Assembly: GCA_023548195.1 (NCBI GenBank)
Contig: JAJHZJ010000061.1
Location: 4,608,297-4,672,296 of the forward strand
Reading direction: 5' to 3'
Length of the DNA stretch: 64,000 bases
Source: Bettongia penicillata ogilbyi
Lineage: Eukaryota > Chordata > Mammalia > Diprotodontia > Potoroidae
The position numbers and the translations under genes are program-made. The notes under the pieces are model-generated. The model was given only the letters and a program-made list of their open reading frames with translations, did not search any database and was not told where the DNA came from. Below, piece after piece: positions 10,991-22,562 of this stretch (position 1 is the first letter of the stretch; the number at the start of each line of letters is the position of its first letter).

Positions 10991-11871
10991 TTTTTTTTGC
11001 ATGGGAAATATCTTCTTAGGGAAGAAAGGCATTTAACCATGTACAAGCTTTTCATTACACAAGATTTCTGGCTTGCTGCTTAAGAAAGTCAAGTGTTATC
11101 TAGGCAGAATCATTTCTAACAATTCCACATTGCTAAGTGCTTTACAGATATGATCTTATCTTATTCTCACACCAACTCACTGAATTCACTATCACTATTA
11201 CTACTAATTTTACTATTATTTAACAATAATTCATATTATAGGTGACACACAGGGCAATAGAAGTAACATGCTGAGTAAAATGCTATATATTATCAACTAA
11301 ATATAATGCAAGAGAAGTAGGATAAACTATGTCAATAGTGAAATGTCTGCCTGGAAGAGAAGGTGGACCCTGTCACATGAAAAGAAGAAGGGAAGCCCCT
11401 AAGGATCTGAGTAATGCCAAGAGAATGAAAGGAAGTCTCCCAACAGGATAGGTAGACTTCTTGTGGATAATTTTCAGGATAAGAGTGTGAATATCAGCTG
11501 TTTCACTGGAGGAAGTAGCCATACTGATGACAATATAGATACGTTCAAGTATGGAAATGTCGATGAGAATACTAATGGCACCTCTCTTCCACTTGAAGTC
11601 TTCTTCAAATTCTTCATTTTGGTGGGGAAATGATCTTGCAATCTCACATGCTTTGATCAAGAGAATAAAAATTCTGGTAGACCCTACTAAGCTGAAAGTT
11701 CTTTATGTATGAGCCTGGCAATGAATTATCTGTTATTGTACGAGGACCAGTCTAATCAAGTGTTAGGTCTCCTATGGCTACAGGTTGAATACCAGGTAAT
11801 GAATCTTTGTCAAGAGGGACCTGAAAGTGTCACAATCTATGTCAGAGGGAAGAGCAACAATTTCTTGCTAT
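10991..11871. other. Mostly unassigned; weak MIR trace near 11130-11190
   Basis: At 11130-11190 there is ttgctaagtgctttacagat and ctcacaccaactcac, a worn reverse MIR. The rest, 11300-11870, has no recognised repeat. It carries an open minus-strand frame of 95 codons (11373-11660) that matches no family I can name. Confidence 0.4.
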
Positions 11872-12093
11872 TGCTGAGTCATTTTTCAGTGACCCCAATT
11901 GGGTTTTTCTTGGTAAAGATACTGGAGGGGTTTGCCATTTCCTTGTCCAGTTCATTTTACAGATGAGGTAACTGAAGCAAATGAGGTTAAGTGACTTGCT
12001 GAGGGTCACATACCTTAAGTATCTGAGGCCAGATTTGATGAGTCTTCCTGACTTCAGGCCTGGCACTCTACCCACTGTACCACCTAGCTGCCT
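11872..12093 (-). repeat. MAR1 CORE-SINE
   Basis: The plus order shows gggtttttcttggtaaagat, gtttgccatttccttgtcca, the CORE, and a complete head (cccactgtaccacctagctg). Nearly full length. Confidence 0.85.
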
Positions 12094-13535
12094 GGAATGA
12101 CAATGAAAGCACCATTAATGAATTTCACTAATGAAATCACCAGTATCTCAAGCTAGTAATAATGCTAATGAAATAGTATCCGAAGCTCATGTATATAGTA
12201 CTTTATGTTTTTTGAAAATTTGCTTTTCTTCTTCACTCACATACTTGCTTCAGAAAGGTTTGTAGTACATCTACTTCTTTCAGTTTTCCATTTCCACCAC
12301 CACCACTTGAGGTCCCTCTGAATTCTATTAGTAATAAATAGTAATGAGGATATCAAGAATTCTAGCATAATAGGTAGAACCCTGTGGTGGATTTGTGGAA
12401 AGTCTGGAATAGCATAGGATGAGAGCTTTATGGCTAGGGTTTGAGGGGGGTATCCACATCAGTGAGATTACTAAGCCATTAAGTAAGAATTTAAAAAGTA
12501 AAGCTCATATTTGCACATTTAATCTACCACCACCCATGCCTGCAGTTGCTGGCACAGGCACACAGACAGACAGACAGACAGACACATGCACACACGCACA
12601 CACATACACATGCTCCTTGAAATAGGGACCATGTCTTTCTTCTTTGTATCCGCCATACTCTAGCGTCATCTTGTATACCAAGGTTTAAGGCAAAACTGGC
12701 CCAGAGGAGGACAACAATGCTTCAGAATTTTGGTCATTGTCATCAAGGCTGACCTTCATTTTTCCCATTAACTGGAAAGGTCTAAGAGCAGGAGGCTCAC
12801 ATTAACACGCTACGCACATACGGGAGGTAAGAATGAAGGCCCAGCATAGGGGAGTGGCAGAACTTCTTGACATCCTTCTGATCCTTTTATACTGAATCTC
12901 TTTGTGCTTAACGACACTCTCAGCTCCCCTCCATCTGTTGTACCCAGTGTCTGGCTGACAATGCAGCTGGATTGCTGCTGACTAAAAGCTGGAGGAAAAA
13001 AAATGGGGAAATTGGATGTTTGCTTTGGCATGAGGGTTTTAATAATCCTCATGTGCACACATTTTACCTTCTTCCACTATTAAATCCCAAGAAATGACTC
13101 TTCTTAGGAGAGGGGAGGAAATTAGTAGGGAAATGGGCTAATTATATTTTGGTGTTCTATTAATGGAGGAATAGGAATCATTGGGCAGAGGAATGTGCCC
13201 AAAGATGTTCATGGCTCTTTAGCATGTATGCAGGGAAGTCACAAGGGGTTAACTAATTTTCCATTTGTTATGACACAATTTGTTTTTTTACCCACATTAA
13301 AGAATTACCAAGTTATTACCATCTATCCCCCAACAGCTGGTATCAGTTATTTTACAAATGGTACTCTGTGTAATACTGGAAAAACTGATTTCAACAAGAA
13401 ATTTCCATTTCTTTCAAAGTCAAACTGTAAGACAGAGAAAGAGGAAAACTTCATCTGATTTTTCCCCTTCTCAATATGTCATAGACCTATGATTTCATAC
13501 ATGTGGAATCTTTATGCAGTCTTAGCTGTCTGAGA
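12094..13535. other. Unassigned; one microsatellite, no gene
   Basis: No recognised repeat or coding similarity, apart from the (CAGA)n/(CA)n tract at 12553-12613. The block 12700-13060 has a few CpGs and is repeat-free, but has no distinctive motif. Confidence 0.4.
12553..12613. repeat. (CAGA)n plus (CA)n microsatellite
   Basis: Five CAGA units grade into interrupted CA repeats (cacacgcacacacatacaca). Confidence 0.9.
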
Positions 13536-13632
13536 TTCAAGGGGTTAAGTGACTTTCCCTTGGTCACAGACCTAATTAAACGTCTTCTTGACGTGCATGT
13601 CCAGCACTATATCCACTAAACAATGCTGGCTT
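13536..13632 (-). repeat. CORE-SINE fragment
   Basis: It contains ggttaagtgactttcccttg (CORE in reverse) and a degraded head (ccagcactatatccacta). Confidence 0.6.
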
Positions 13633-13724
13633 CAAGGTTTAAACTGCTTTCATGTTTACAGTCATTCAGAGTGGCATGTCAGTCGAAATGAAATATAACA
13701 TGAATTATGTTATATCCTGGAAAA

Positions 13725-13885
13725 GTTGCTTCTATTTGTCTCAATTTTCTCAGTAGTGAAATGGGGATAATAATAGCACCTTCCTCATCAAGATGTTGTA
13801 AGGATCAAATAAAATAATATTTGTAAAACACTTTGCATATCTTAAAATTCTATATAAGTGCTTACTATTATAATAACCCTGTTAG
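13725..13885 (+). repeat. MIR 3' half
   Basis: gtgaaatggggataataata, gtaaggatcaaataaaataa and atttgtaaaacactttgcat follow the MIR order up to the end. Confidence 0.75.
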
Positions 13886-13936
13886 AGCTGAGCTTAAACA
13901 ATGACCCCCAATAACATTGACTTTCTCATCTGATTG

Positions 13937-14180
13937 CCAGTTGTGTTGCTGTTGCTCAGTTGTATATGACCCTTCATTACCTTATTTGGGATTTTCTTGG
14001 CAAAGATACTGAAGTGGTTTCTCATTTCTTTCTCCAGTGGATCCATTTTGTCAGGCAATCAGAGGTTAAGTGACTTGACCAAAGTCACACAGCTAGGAAA
14101 TGTCTGAGGCTAGATTTGAATTCAGGTCTTCCCGACTCTGGGTCCAGTGCTCTATCCACTGAGCTACAGCTACCTCACCA
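13937..14180 (-). repeat. MAR1 CORE-SINE, nearly complete
   Basis: The RTE-type tail (gttgctgttgctcagttgta, ggcaaagatactgaagtggt), the CORE (agtgacttgaccaaagtcac) and the head end (tctatccactgagctacagc) are all present. Confidence 0.85.
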
Positions 14181-14194
14181 ACTATGTAGTGAGT

Positions 14195-14330
14195 GTAATT
14201 ATGAATAAATACAAAGCATTTGTGAAATATTTACCATAAACAAAAGCACTATTCTAAGAGCTGGGGATATGTATTTTTTAAATGTCAGTTCCTCCTCTCA
14301 AGGGGCTCACATTCTAACAGGAGGAGAGAA
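14195..14330 (-). repeat. L2 3' region, antisense
   Basis: It contains gagctggggatatgtatttt and caaggggctcacattctaac, typical of reverse L2 near its 3' end. Confidence 0.6.
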
Positions 14331-15004
14331 TACATATAGGAGGTTTCCCTGTTCTGTTGTCAGTGCAGACAAAAAGCAAGGGCCTCCACTAGAATATAAG
14401 GTCACTAGCTTCATCCAGGAGAGCAAACCTCAAGGCAGTCTTGATCTTCAAATGGATTTTGCCTTTGAATCTAAAATGCTTTCCATGATAACAAGAAGTC
14501 ACCTTGACATTTTCCCAAAAGGTAACCTCATAGATCCTCATGGGACCCAAATGTCAGACAGCTGAAGAGGAAGAAAGAAATTAGGCTATGGGACCAGAGA
14601 AGAGGTGATAAAGCTGTATGACAAACACAGAAATAAAACCTGCTCACTCTCTGTAGCTTGGTATTTCTTGATGATGGGCTTTGTTCTCCAACACTGCCAA
14701 GGTCTTCTATCACTCTAATGCTCTCATCATAGAAGATTCATTGGGACATTCAGACGTTATTACTGTTGCAAAAGCATAGATTGAAATTCCTTTACAGGTG
14801 CGCTCAGAAATAATTCACGCAAAACCTTATGCTTAAACATCTGAGAGATGAGATTGAATATTAAAGGTATCATGAATACACTCTGAATGATTGTTTTGTC
14901 ATAAGGTAACTGTCCCTTTCTTAGCTCATTTTTTTTTAGAATGTATTTTTTTTTCCTTTTTTAAAAAGGTGACTTTCTATTCTTATCATTTCTTTCCTGA
15001 TCCT
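14331..15004. other. Unassigned, no gene seen
   Basis: No family recognised. A 98-codon frame overlaps the L2 end and has no similarity I can name. Confidence 0.4.
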
Positions 15005-15182
15005 TGCACCATCTCTGTCTTGTTTATACATATTTTTTGCATGTTGTCTCTCCTTCAGTCTATGAGTTTCTTGAGGTCAGGGACTAGTTCACAGTTTTTT
15101 GTTTTCTCTTTGTATATACCCAGTGCTTAGCACAGTGCTTGGCACATAGTAAGGTCTTAATAAATGCCTGTTGACTTGCTTC
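15005..15182 (+). repeat. L2 3' end
   Basis: gcatgttgtctctccttcag, gaggtcagggactagttcac, ccagtgcttagcacagtgct and taataaatgcctg follow the L2 terminal order. Confidence 0.8.
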
Positions 15183-15339
15183 ACCTAACATGAAAGAACT
15201 AAAACCAGGTCCACAAAGCCTGGGATGTGCCACTCTACTCCACCAAGAGGTCCCTCTGTTTTGGATCCCCCAGACTCGTAGTTAGATCTACTTTACTCCT
15301 AGGAAGGAAGAAAAGAAGAAAGGCAGGAGAGGAGGACTT

Positions 15340-15562
15340 GCCAAGCACTGTGCTAAGTACTTACAAATAGAATCTTATTTGAGCCTCACAACAACTCTGG
15401 GAGGTAGGTGGTTATGATTATTTCCATTTTTCAGTTACATAAACCAAGGGAGGCAGAGGTTAAAGGACTTATTTAGAGTCACACAGCTAATAAGTATCTG
15501 AGGCTGAATTTGAGTCTTTCTAATTTTGGATCTGGCACTCTATCCATTGCACCACCTGGACT
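15340..15562 (-). repeat. MIR, nearly complete
   Basis: Reverse MIR: gcactgtgctaagtacttac, cctcacaacaactctgggag, the CORE, then tctatccattgcaccacctg. Confidence 0.8.
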
Positions 15563-15904
15563 CCAATGAATGCATTCAGGCTCCTTTTTTTCATTCTCTT
15601 GAGTGGTTAAATTCTAACTGTGACACACCAGGGATGTATTTACTTATAGATATCTAGGATTCTCCCAAAAAGGTATAGTAAAAAGGTACTCTGTTCAATA
15701 TGAATTCTCTAGAGTACAGACAATTGATTGCTACATACAATAGAAATGCTGGTTACAAAAATCCTATAAGCACACAGTTGATAAAAACAAACTTAAACTG
15801 GGATTCATAACTAAATTTATAACTGCTGTTACAATCTTCTGGGAAACTGATTGGAGCGTAAATCAAGACTGTGAATTAGGCATTTTACATTTCAACTTGG
15901 CTCT

Positions 15905-16447
15905 GTATTTTCCAAATGACTCCCAAGACAAGAATGCGGGTCAAAGTAGGAATGTATGGGGTATTCAAGAAGGACTAATACCTCTGATGTTAGGGCTTGC
16001 CAAGCCCTTTTCAGGGATGCTCATCCACCTTTGGTGTATATCTGGCACTAAACTGTCACCTGTGGCTCCAAGAAGGTGTGCATGCACAGCAGCCGCACCT
16101 CAGTAAACCATGTCAGCAGAAGGACTAAATCAGATTGAGGGTAACTGACAGGCCTCAAACACATGGATGAATTAGGTAGGTGAAGACTTCCCCCAGTGGA
16201 ATGAGTGCATGAGAACGATTTGTTCCAAAGGCCATGAAGGTGACTCTATGGAGTGCCTAGAGCTTGGTCAGACCCTGAACACACCAATGTCATCCACTAC
16301 ATTCTGGGCCATCACCAATCGTTCTCACTTTTGTCCTGCCGTTAGACTTTGATGTCTCTGGAAGAAAGAGTGATTTTGTGCAAGAGTTAAGACATCATCC
16401 TGTGATGTCACTGGTCCTCTTTGAAAACAAAGGACAAACAATAGAAC
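15905..16447 (+). mobile_element. RTE-derived SINE (RTESINE-like)
   Basis: The 3' end (gatgtcactggtcctctttg, aaaacaaaggacaaacaa) equals the RTE tail. The 5' part (tcagggatgctcatccacct, aacagcagccgcacctcag-like) is not CORE-SINE sequence. I infer a non-autonomous RTE derivative that keeps LINE ends and has lost the coding middle, like the RTESINE families named in marsupials. Boundaries are approximate. Confidence 0.6.
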
Positions 16448-17285
16448 AACAGGTCAAAGAGTAAGGATTAAGCCAATTCTTCTGACAATAGCCATACTCT
16501 CCAAGAGTGTTGGAGTAGTTGTCAGGAACTCCTCCATCTCAAAATACTTATCTCTCTAAAAAGAAACACAAAAGAAGACAAGTCATCCAGGAGTCCAGGT
16601 TCATGCTCATCTCATTGAGTTAACTTATGCATATAGTCACTAAGTTGCTGAGGTAGGGAAAGGCCAGCTCTCTCCCAACCTATACCCACTACTACTGTCA
16701 TGGAGCAGAAGAGGACCAAGGGACCACTCAGGGTTTGCCACATCGTACAAAACTCCAAGTTCTTTTAGTATTGGGTCATCATTTGGTCAGAACTAGCCTC
16801 TCAACTGCCAAAAGTGTAGACCAGAATCATAAAGAGCAACTTTGAGCACATTCCATGGGATGATACCTTTTATAATAAAATCACCAGAACTTACAACACA
16901 TAAAATACAATAGAGGTCACATTTGGTAGTTCTCCCTCCTTTTTTTAGTTGAATTTCTGATTATTCATACATGGTTCATAAAATTGGAAATGTATAAAAC
17001 CTATCTACTCTGTCTGAGTTTTAGGGAGATATCTCCCAAGAAATAGTAACCTTAAAGATCAAAGAAATGGAGCCTGCAGGGTTGTGTTGATTCTATCTCA
17101 AAATGGAGGCCCCCGTTTCAGTCCCATCTAGGCATTCTGATGAGATTAACTACACTTATCAAGATGGGCTGATGATATTGATAGAGAACATCCCTACTTG
17201 ACCCACCTAAAGGCCAGAATAAGGAATGTAGCTGAGCAGCCTCACCTGATGGGCTCCTTTTGTCTTTGCCCTAAAGCTATGCCAA
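16448..17285. other. Unassigned, no gene seen
   Basis: No repeat or coding similarity recognised. Confidence 0.4.
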
Positions 17286-17286
17286 A

Positions 17287-17289
<3 letters not shown>

Positions 17290-17340
<51 letters not shown>
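17290..17340. repeat. (GT)n microsatellite, about 24 units
   Basis: An almost uninterrupted GT run ends in gtat. Likely length-polymorphic and open to Z-DNA formation. Confidence 0.95.
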
Positions 17341-17342
<2 letters not shown>

Positions 17343-17527
17343 CCCTCTTTTTCAGAGTTGCTAGCCACCTGGCAACTGCCCATCAGCTAGTGCTAATTAA
17401 TTTTTTATCTTCTAGCCTTGCCTCTTGGTTTATTGATTTTCAGTCAAACAGACATAGGTGGCAGGAATTATTCTCCTAGAGGATCTTACAATCTCTGGGC
17501 TGATGAATTTTCCAACCAAATCAGAGA

Positions 17528-17600
17528 TAATAGAAGCATAGATTTGGAGCTGGAAAGGACCTTAAAATCTTCTAATCCAACCCCTTCATTTTATTCATAT
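17528..17600 (-). repeat. MIR3 tail fragment
   Basis: It contains gaagcatagatttggagctg, gaaaggaccttaaaatcttc and taatccaaccccttc, the reverse MIR3 3' end. Confidence 0.7.
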
Positions 17601-17814
17601 CAATTATGAGATCCAAAGAATGAGCTAATAGTTTTCTAGATGCCCCAAATTTCTGCATATTTCTGTCTCACATCTTCACTGCATGGATGGGCAAAGTCTC
17701 TTCTTTCTTCTAGCCTCTCTCTCTGGATCCCCTGCTGGCCCGAGTATCAAGTGTGGCTATAAAGTAATGAGGACTGCTTCTACATTACGTGATAAGCAAA
17801 CCTCATATGTTAGA

Positions 17815-17875
17815 ATTTGCAGACTTTTGTTAGATGATCTCTAGGTCCCTTCCAGTTCTAAAAATTCCCATAACC
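17815..17875 (+). repeat. MIR3 tail fragment
   Basis: ttagatgatctctaggtccc and ttccagttctaaaaattccc match the forward MIR3 3' end. Confidence 0.65.
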
Positions 17876-17965
17876 TATTTCACATATCCTGCCCTTGGAC
17901 GTGACCATATTATCCTTCTCAGTTAGAAATTTGGCATAACTAAAAATTCATGTTCTAGTCTATAC

Positions 17966-18121
17966 TAGGGGCTCTTTATCTAAGGCCAATGGATTTTTTA
18001 AAAAATTATAATTATTTCAATATAATAAGTTTCCTTTGTAATCCTTTGCATTTTGTCTTATGCACTTGAAAACATTCTCTGGTGTCAAAGATTGCTAGAG
18101 TCAAAAGGGCAAGAGCCCCTG
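17966..18121. mobile_element. hAT-like MITE, short copy
   Basis: Terminal inverted repeats taggggctc and gagcccctg close the element. The 8-bp flanks are gtctatac (17958-17965) and gtctagat (18122-18129), 6 of 8 identical. The interior (gtttcctttgtaatcctttg, tgcacttgaaaacatt) places it in the family of 5329-5559, with a deleted middle. Confidence 0.6.
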
Positions 18122-18123
18122 GT

Positions 18124-18212
18124 CTAGATATGTAGATATATATGTACAATAATAATACGTATATTCTTAATCTACATATATAGGTATATGTGTATTTATA
18201 CATGTGTATTTG
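18124..18212. repeat. AT-rich TATA/TACA low-complexity tract
   Basis: Repeated atatgt, tatata and tacata runs. It has the look of a decayed microsatellite next to the MITE. Confidence 0.7.
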
Positions 18213-18359
18213 TGTTGTTTTTTGGTTTTCTTGTAGGCAGGGAATGCCACCAAAATTTAGAGGGCTTTGATAAAACAGGGAAGGGAAAGAAGGGAGGATG
18301 GCACAATTGTCCTCCCAGCTGCAAATGAAGGAGCAAAAAAAGCTTTTAAAAAACCTCTA

Positions 18360-19060
18360 AAAATAGACTCAATGTTAAAAAGGTTTGTCCTTTAAGATTC
18401 TAGACTATCCCGATATAAAACTTGATTTGCTTTCCATTTGAAACTGAATTTAAGAGCCCACTTCCCCCCTCCCCCACTCCCACAAATGCTTTTTAGTGAA
18501 TTAGCTTTTTAGTAAATCTGCATAACCCAAGTAGAGATGGAGCTGACGGTAGATCGTAGGCTAAGGAGCTTGGCCAGAGCTTTCCCAGGAGTACTGTTCA
18601 AAAGAATATTCACTTGATGAATAACAAAAACCATCTGCCCCATTCATCATTAAGTGGAAGTGATTTCAGGTCCTTGTGCTAGGTTGGAGGAGGGGAAGCA
18701 GTTAGCATTAATTGTTAACATTTTAATGGGTATAACCAGGCCCATGATGAATGGGAGAAGTGAGATGGTATTGGTGCTATTTTGCATGAACAGCCTCATT
18801 TGCATGGGCTATTAGAAGACTATTTACATTCTAATTACAGGCTATTTGAATATTGCATTTATATTCTAATTATAGGCTTTTAGAAAGCTCATTTGTTTTC
18901 AAGTGAGAGCTTTGGTTTTAGAAGAATAAAGGATGGCAGCATTCTGGACTCTTCTGCAGCCTGGGATGCTCATTGATCCTAGGAGAGCTGCCAGCCTTGG
19001 TGCTTAAGAAAGCCAGCTCTGCTATTTAAGAAATCAAAGTGACAGGAATGACTGACATGA
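18360..19060. promoter_or_regulatory. Candidate conserved non-coding enhancer, repeat-free
   Basis: No transposon was recognised in 700 bp, unusual for this window. Visible sites: an octamer atttgcat at 18798-18805; two taatta homeobox cores at 18832 and 18867 inside an imperfect 22-bp direct repeat (cattctaattacaggct / tattctaattataggct); an HNF1-like attaattgttaac at 18707-18719; a tandem gctttttagt pair at 18489-18515; and a 12-bp inverted repeat, cccattcatcat (18639-18650) with atgatgaatggg (18744-18755). There is no open frame of note. This resembles developmental enhancers, but conservation is inferred, not shown. Confidence 0.4.
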
Positions 19061-19914
19061 ATGAGTCTGTTGGTGTACATGGGGATGGAGAAGGATTACA
19101 ATTCTTTACATTTAGTTATGACCCTTTGGGCAAATCTTTGGCTCCTTTGAGCCTTGCTTCTCTCCAGTAAAAAAAGTTTCCCTTTTCTGGTTCTTTCAAC
19201 TTCTGAGTGTCTCTATAATCTCCAGAAATCAGATTTAGCAATACAGAGTCTATTCTCAAACTCCAGCCTCTTTAGACATTTGTCTTAATGGTAAGGCATG
19301 TCCCCAGATCATAACAATTGCTACAGAACTTGCCTGACTATGAAAAAAAAGAAACACATGCACAAATAAATTAAAATTCCCAGGGTTATAGGATATGGAA
19401 TGATAGTTCAAGCCTCCCTGATTTCAAATCCTTCCAGTAACATACATATCACTACTCTGTTGTAACTCAATAGATGAATTTCTCTGAGTTGCTATGACTA
19501 AAAAAATTCTTCACCCTGTGGCCTACACAGAGATAAGCCTTTCTGAATTTAATTAGGCTGGTCCTTAGGATAGAACTATATTCTTTACTGGAGTCCCCCT
19601 CAAGGCCTTTCCAGTATAGTAGGATTTACCAGAGTTTGTGTTCTACTTGATCAAATGAAACTTTAATGTGAAAAAGAAAAACAAAAGAAACTCATGCTAA
19701 AGAATTGTATATCAACCTAATCTAAGAATATTATTTATATAATAGAATATGTATACTTCATATAGAAGAATACTCTATAGTATACATGCCAATATATCAG
19801 TAAAGCAAAATTTATCAATTCTATCTCATCCTGCACATTTCTGATGTTCATTCATTCATGTTCTCCTACATATCTACTATAGAGGATCTAGCCAATATTC
19901 TGGATGCTTTTCTC
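19061..19914. other. Unassigned, no gene seen
   Basis: No recognised repeat; AT-rich after 19660. Confidence 0.4.
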
Positions 19915-20140
19915 TAGGTCTTTTTATTTTTTAATTAAATTAAAATTTTAAATTACTGTTTTCAATTAATAAGCATTTAGCTTCTCTACCTTCCATTTCT
20001 CTTCCCCCCTAAAATAAAATAAAATTCCCTAACAAATATAGTCAAAGTGAATTCCACACTGGCCATGTCTCATTCCACATAGGTCTTTTTACATAGGAGT
20101 TCAGTAAATGTGCTATCCAGATGCTATCCTAGCCAACTCT
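19915..20140 (-). repeat. L1 3' UTR fragment, antisense
   Basis: An A/T-rich start (tttttaattaaattaaaatt) leads into gaattccacactggccatgt, a motif of marsupial L1 3' UTRs in reverse. Confidence 0.5.
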
Positions 20141-20165
20141 CCAAACATACTGTGTAGTTTACTTT

Positions 20166-20503
20166 CTATTCTAAAGTCTTTCTCTGATACCTCATCATGG
20201 CAGGTAGAGATAAAGAAAGAGAGCTCATGGGGATGGATGGATCAAGTGTTGACTTTTTGAAGATAGAAGAAATATGGACATATTTGTAGGCAGTAGTAAA
20301 GCAGCTAATAAATATAAAGTGATTAAAAATAAAGGATTGGAGATGATAGATGGTATAATCTGCTGGAGGACAGAATGGAAATGGGATTACTTGTGCATAT
20401 AGAGGGTTTACCTTGGCAAAGAGAAGGGCCACCTCTTCATGGGAGACAGGAATGAAGGATGGGGATGGATTGTGGGAGCTTTGGGAAGTTTGAGAAGGCA
20501 GCA
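20166..20503 (-). pseudogene. L2 ORF2 fragment (reverse-transcriptase entry region)
   Basis: The minus strand stays open through this fragment and reads PVSHEEVALLFAKVNP, then KKSTLDPS. This is the L2 segment P-[IV]-S-x-EEVALLLAK that precedes the RT core, and the KKSTLDPSS linker. It joins a plus-strand L1 fragment at about 20505, so the open frame is a chance fusion of two dead LINEs. There is no start codon context. Confidence 0.75.
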
Positions 20504-20506
20504 CTT

Positions 20507-20888
20507 TTTTGTGATAGCAAAGTCGATATCCATCAATCGAGGAATAGCCCCAAAAATTGTGGTACATCACTATAACTATGCCACAACTTTCCAGAGAAGT
20601 CTGGAAAGACTTAGATGAATTGGAGCAGAGTGAAAAAATATAGCCAGAAAATATTATATACAATGACTACAATGATGTAAATTGAAAACACAAAAAATCT
20701 GAAACTGAACTCTATGTAATTATACTGACCAAGCTTAACCCTGGAGAAGAATTGAAGAAAAATATACCTCCCTCTCTCACTGGTAGAGGTAGGAGACTAT
20801 TAGTTTGGAATATTGTGTATACTATCAAGTTTAATTTTACTGAACCACCCTTGTTCCCTATTTCTGTGATTATTATTATTTGTCACAA
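20507..20888 (+). repeat. L1 3' region
   Basis: gtgatagcaaagtcgatatc, tccatcaatcgaggaatagc and aattgtggtacatcactata follow the marsupial L1 3' UTR order. The match continues through aggtaggagactattagttt. Confidence 0.7.
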
Positions 20889-20927
20889 GTCCGGCTTGAT
20901 GGGTATGGGAGTTTAAGGGAAGTGGAT

Positions 20928-21080
20928 CCTAGGATCACAGATCTAGAAGTGAATGGGACCTTACAGGTCCTGTATTTCAAGTCTCTCATTTTACAGATAA
21001 GAAAATTGGGGCCCAGAGAGGGAAAAATTACTTACCTAAGGTCCCACAAGTGGCAGAACTAAGATTTGAATTCAGCTTCT
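20928..21080 (-). repeat. MIR3
   Basis: Reverse MIR3: gatcacagatctagaagtga, ctcattttacagataagaaa, cacaagtggcagaactaaga. Confidence 0.75.
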
Positions 21081-22562
21081 GCTACTACTGATTCAGAAAC
21101 TAAACAGTCTCTACTGTTCATACTCCCAACAGTCAGAATTAAAGGTAACATTATAGCAAAAGTTAAAACTAAAATAATGGAAATTGATTGGGAGGAACCA
21201 AGGAGCTATAGTTCAAGATAAGTAAAAAAATTAGGTCTATTGTGAGAGAGAGAAGGAATGAATTGTTGTGTTTAGAGACTGAGATTTCAAAGCTCAGGAA
21301 TTTGAAGGTGATAAAATTCTCTTAGATTGTTAGGTCTTAAGACCCATACATCTATCTGAGTGAAATGGGATGAACAAGATACTTGAAATTGAGGGATGAC
21401 ATGATCAGGGTATTAAAGGAGTTACCAATATAAAGAGAGTGGATAATTAAAAATTCAGAACGGGACCATGGAGAAGGCTCATCTCTCTTTTGTGCCCAGG
21501 GAAAATATTTTCAAAATCAAAGGCAAAATTTGGACCTTTGTCATAATTTTAGTAGTTCCAAGGCTAGAAATAATAATGACAAATTTAGCCATCTAAAATG
21601 TTGAATTAAATAAGGATAGTTATTCCTTATGACAATTCTTCAAATATTTGACACATCATATCTGCCTTTCAGGATTCCTCAAACTAAAAAGCCCTTGTTC
21701 CTTAGACTGATCCTTCTATAATACTCTCTCCTCATTCTGGTATCCTCTTTAGAAATCATTCACTCAAAAAACATTATTTTACAGAGGAGGAAATCTAGAC
21801 TCGGAATGGACCCCTCCCCGTTAGCTCTGATTTTCCTATAAAACTCCAACTCCAAGGCCATTTTTCTGGCCCCTACACCATTATCTTTTTAAAACAGTAT
21901 TTTGTAAAAGATATAAGTTGAAAAATGATGAATGAATATAAGGAAGAATTTTCTGTCAACCAGAGCTTCCTAGTGAAATTTTCAATGGAATAGGCTGCTT
22001 TATTCACAAGTCAGATCCCTATCACTGTATCTGCTCAATCTGGAGGCTGGATTAACTAATGATTCTTAGGGATATTATAGAGGAGATTTATGACTGAGGT
22101 GGGGATTGAAGTAGATAACATTTCAATCTCCTTTCGTGAAGGGATATATGAATGAAGATTCTATGGTTCTCTGAGTGAATTGAAAACCAAATGCCCAGGA
22201 GATCATTGTCTTTAATGTGATTTCCTTACACTGTTCATTTTTTTCCAGACAAGAGTAGCGGCTGCTTTGATTACCTTATCTCTGTCTCTTCCCCAAAATC
22301 CCTACTAAAACAAAAAAGAACTGCATAGGTCTTTTCCCCACTGTCATTCTCTTTCTAAATATTGAATGGCATAGGGATATGTCAAGGCCAGGGTCTTTAT
22401 AGTTAGTACAGAGGTGCATTTGATGTTGCCCTTTGATCATGTTCTTTCCACTTCTACTGCTCTGTTTCATGGAATGTGCTCCCACTTATAGACAACTTGA
22501 AATCCAGTAGATCTAAAAGATGAACGAGTCTTGCTGCAAGAGAACTCAGCAGCTCTAAGCAA
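21081..22562. other. Unassigned; no gene
   Basis: No confident repeat. At 21230-21470 a gggatgacatgatcagggta phrase suggests a very worn reverse L2. Short frames only. Confidence 0.4.

Noticed and set aside
17198..17479. 93-codon frame containing a long Cys-Val repeat
   Set aside because: The repeat is translation of a (GT)n microsatellite.
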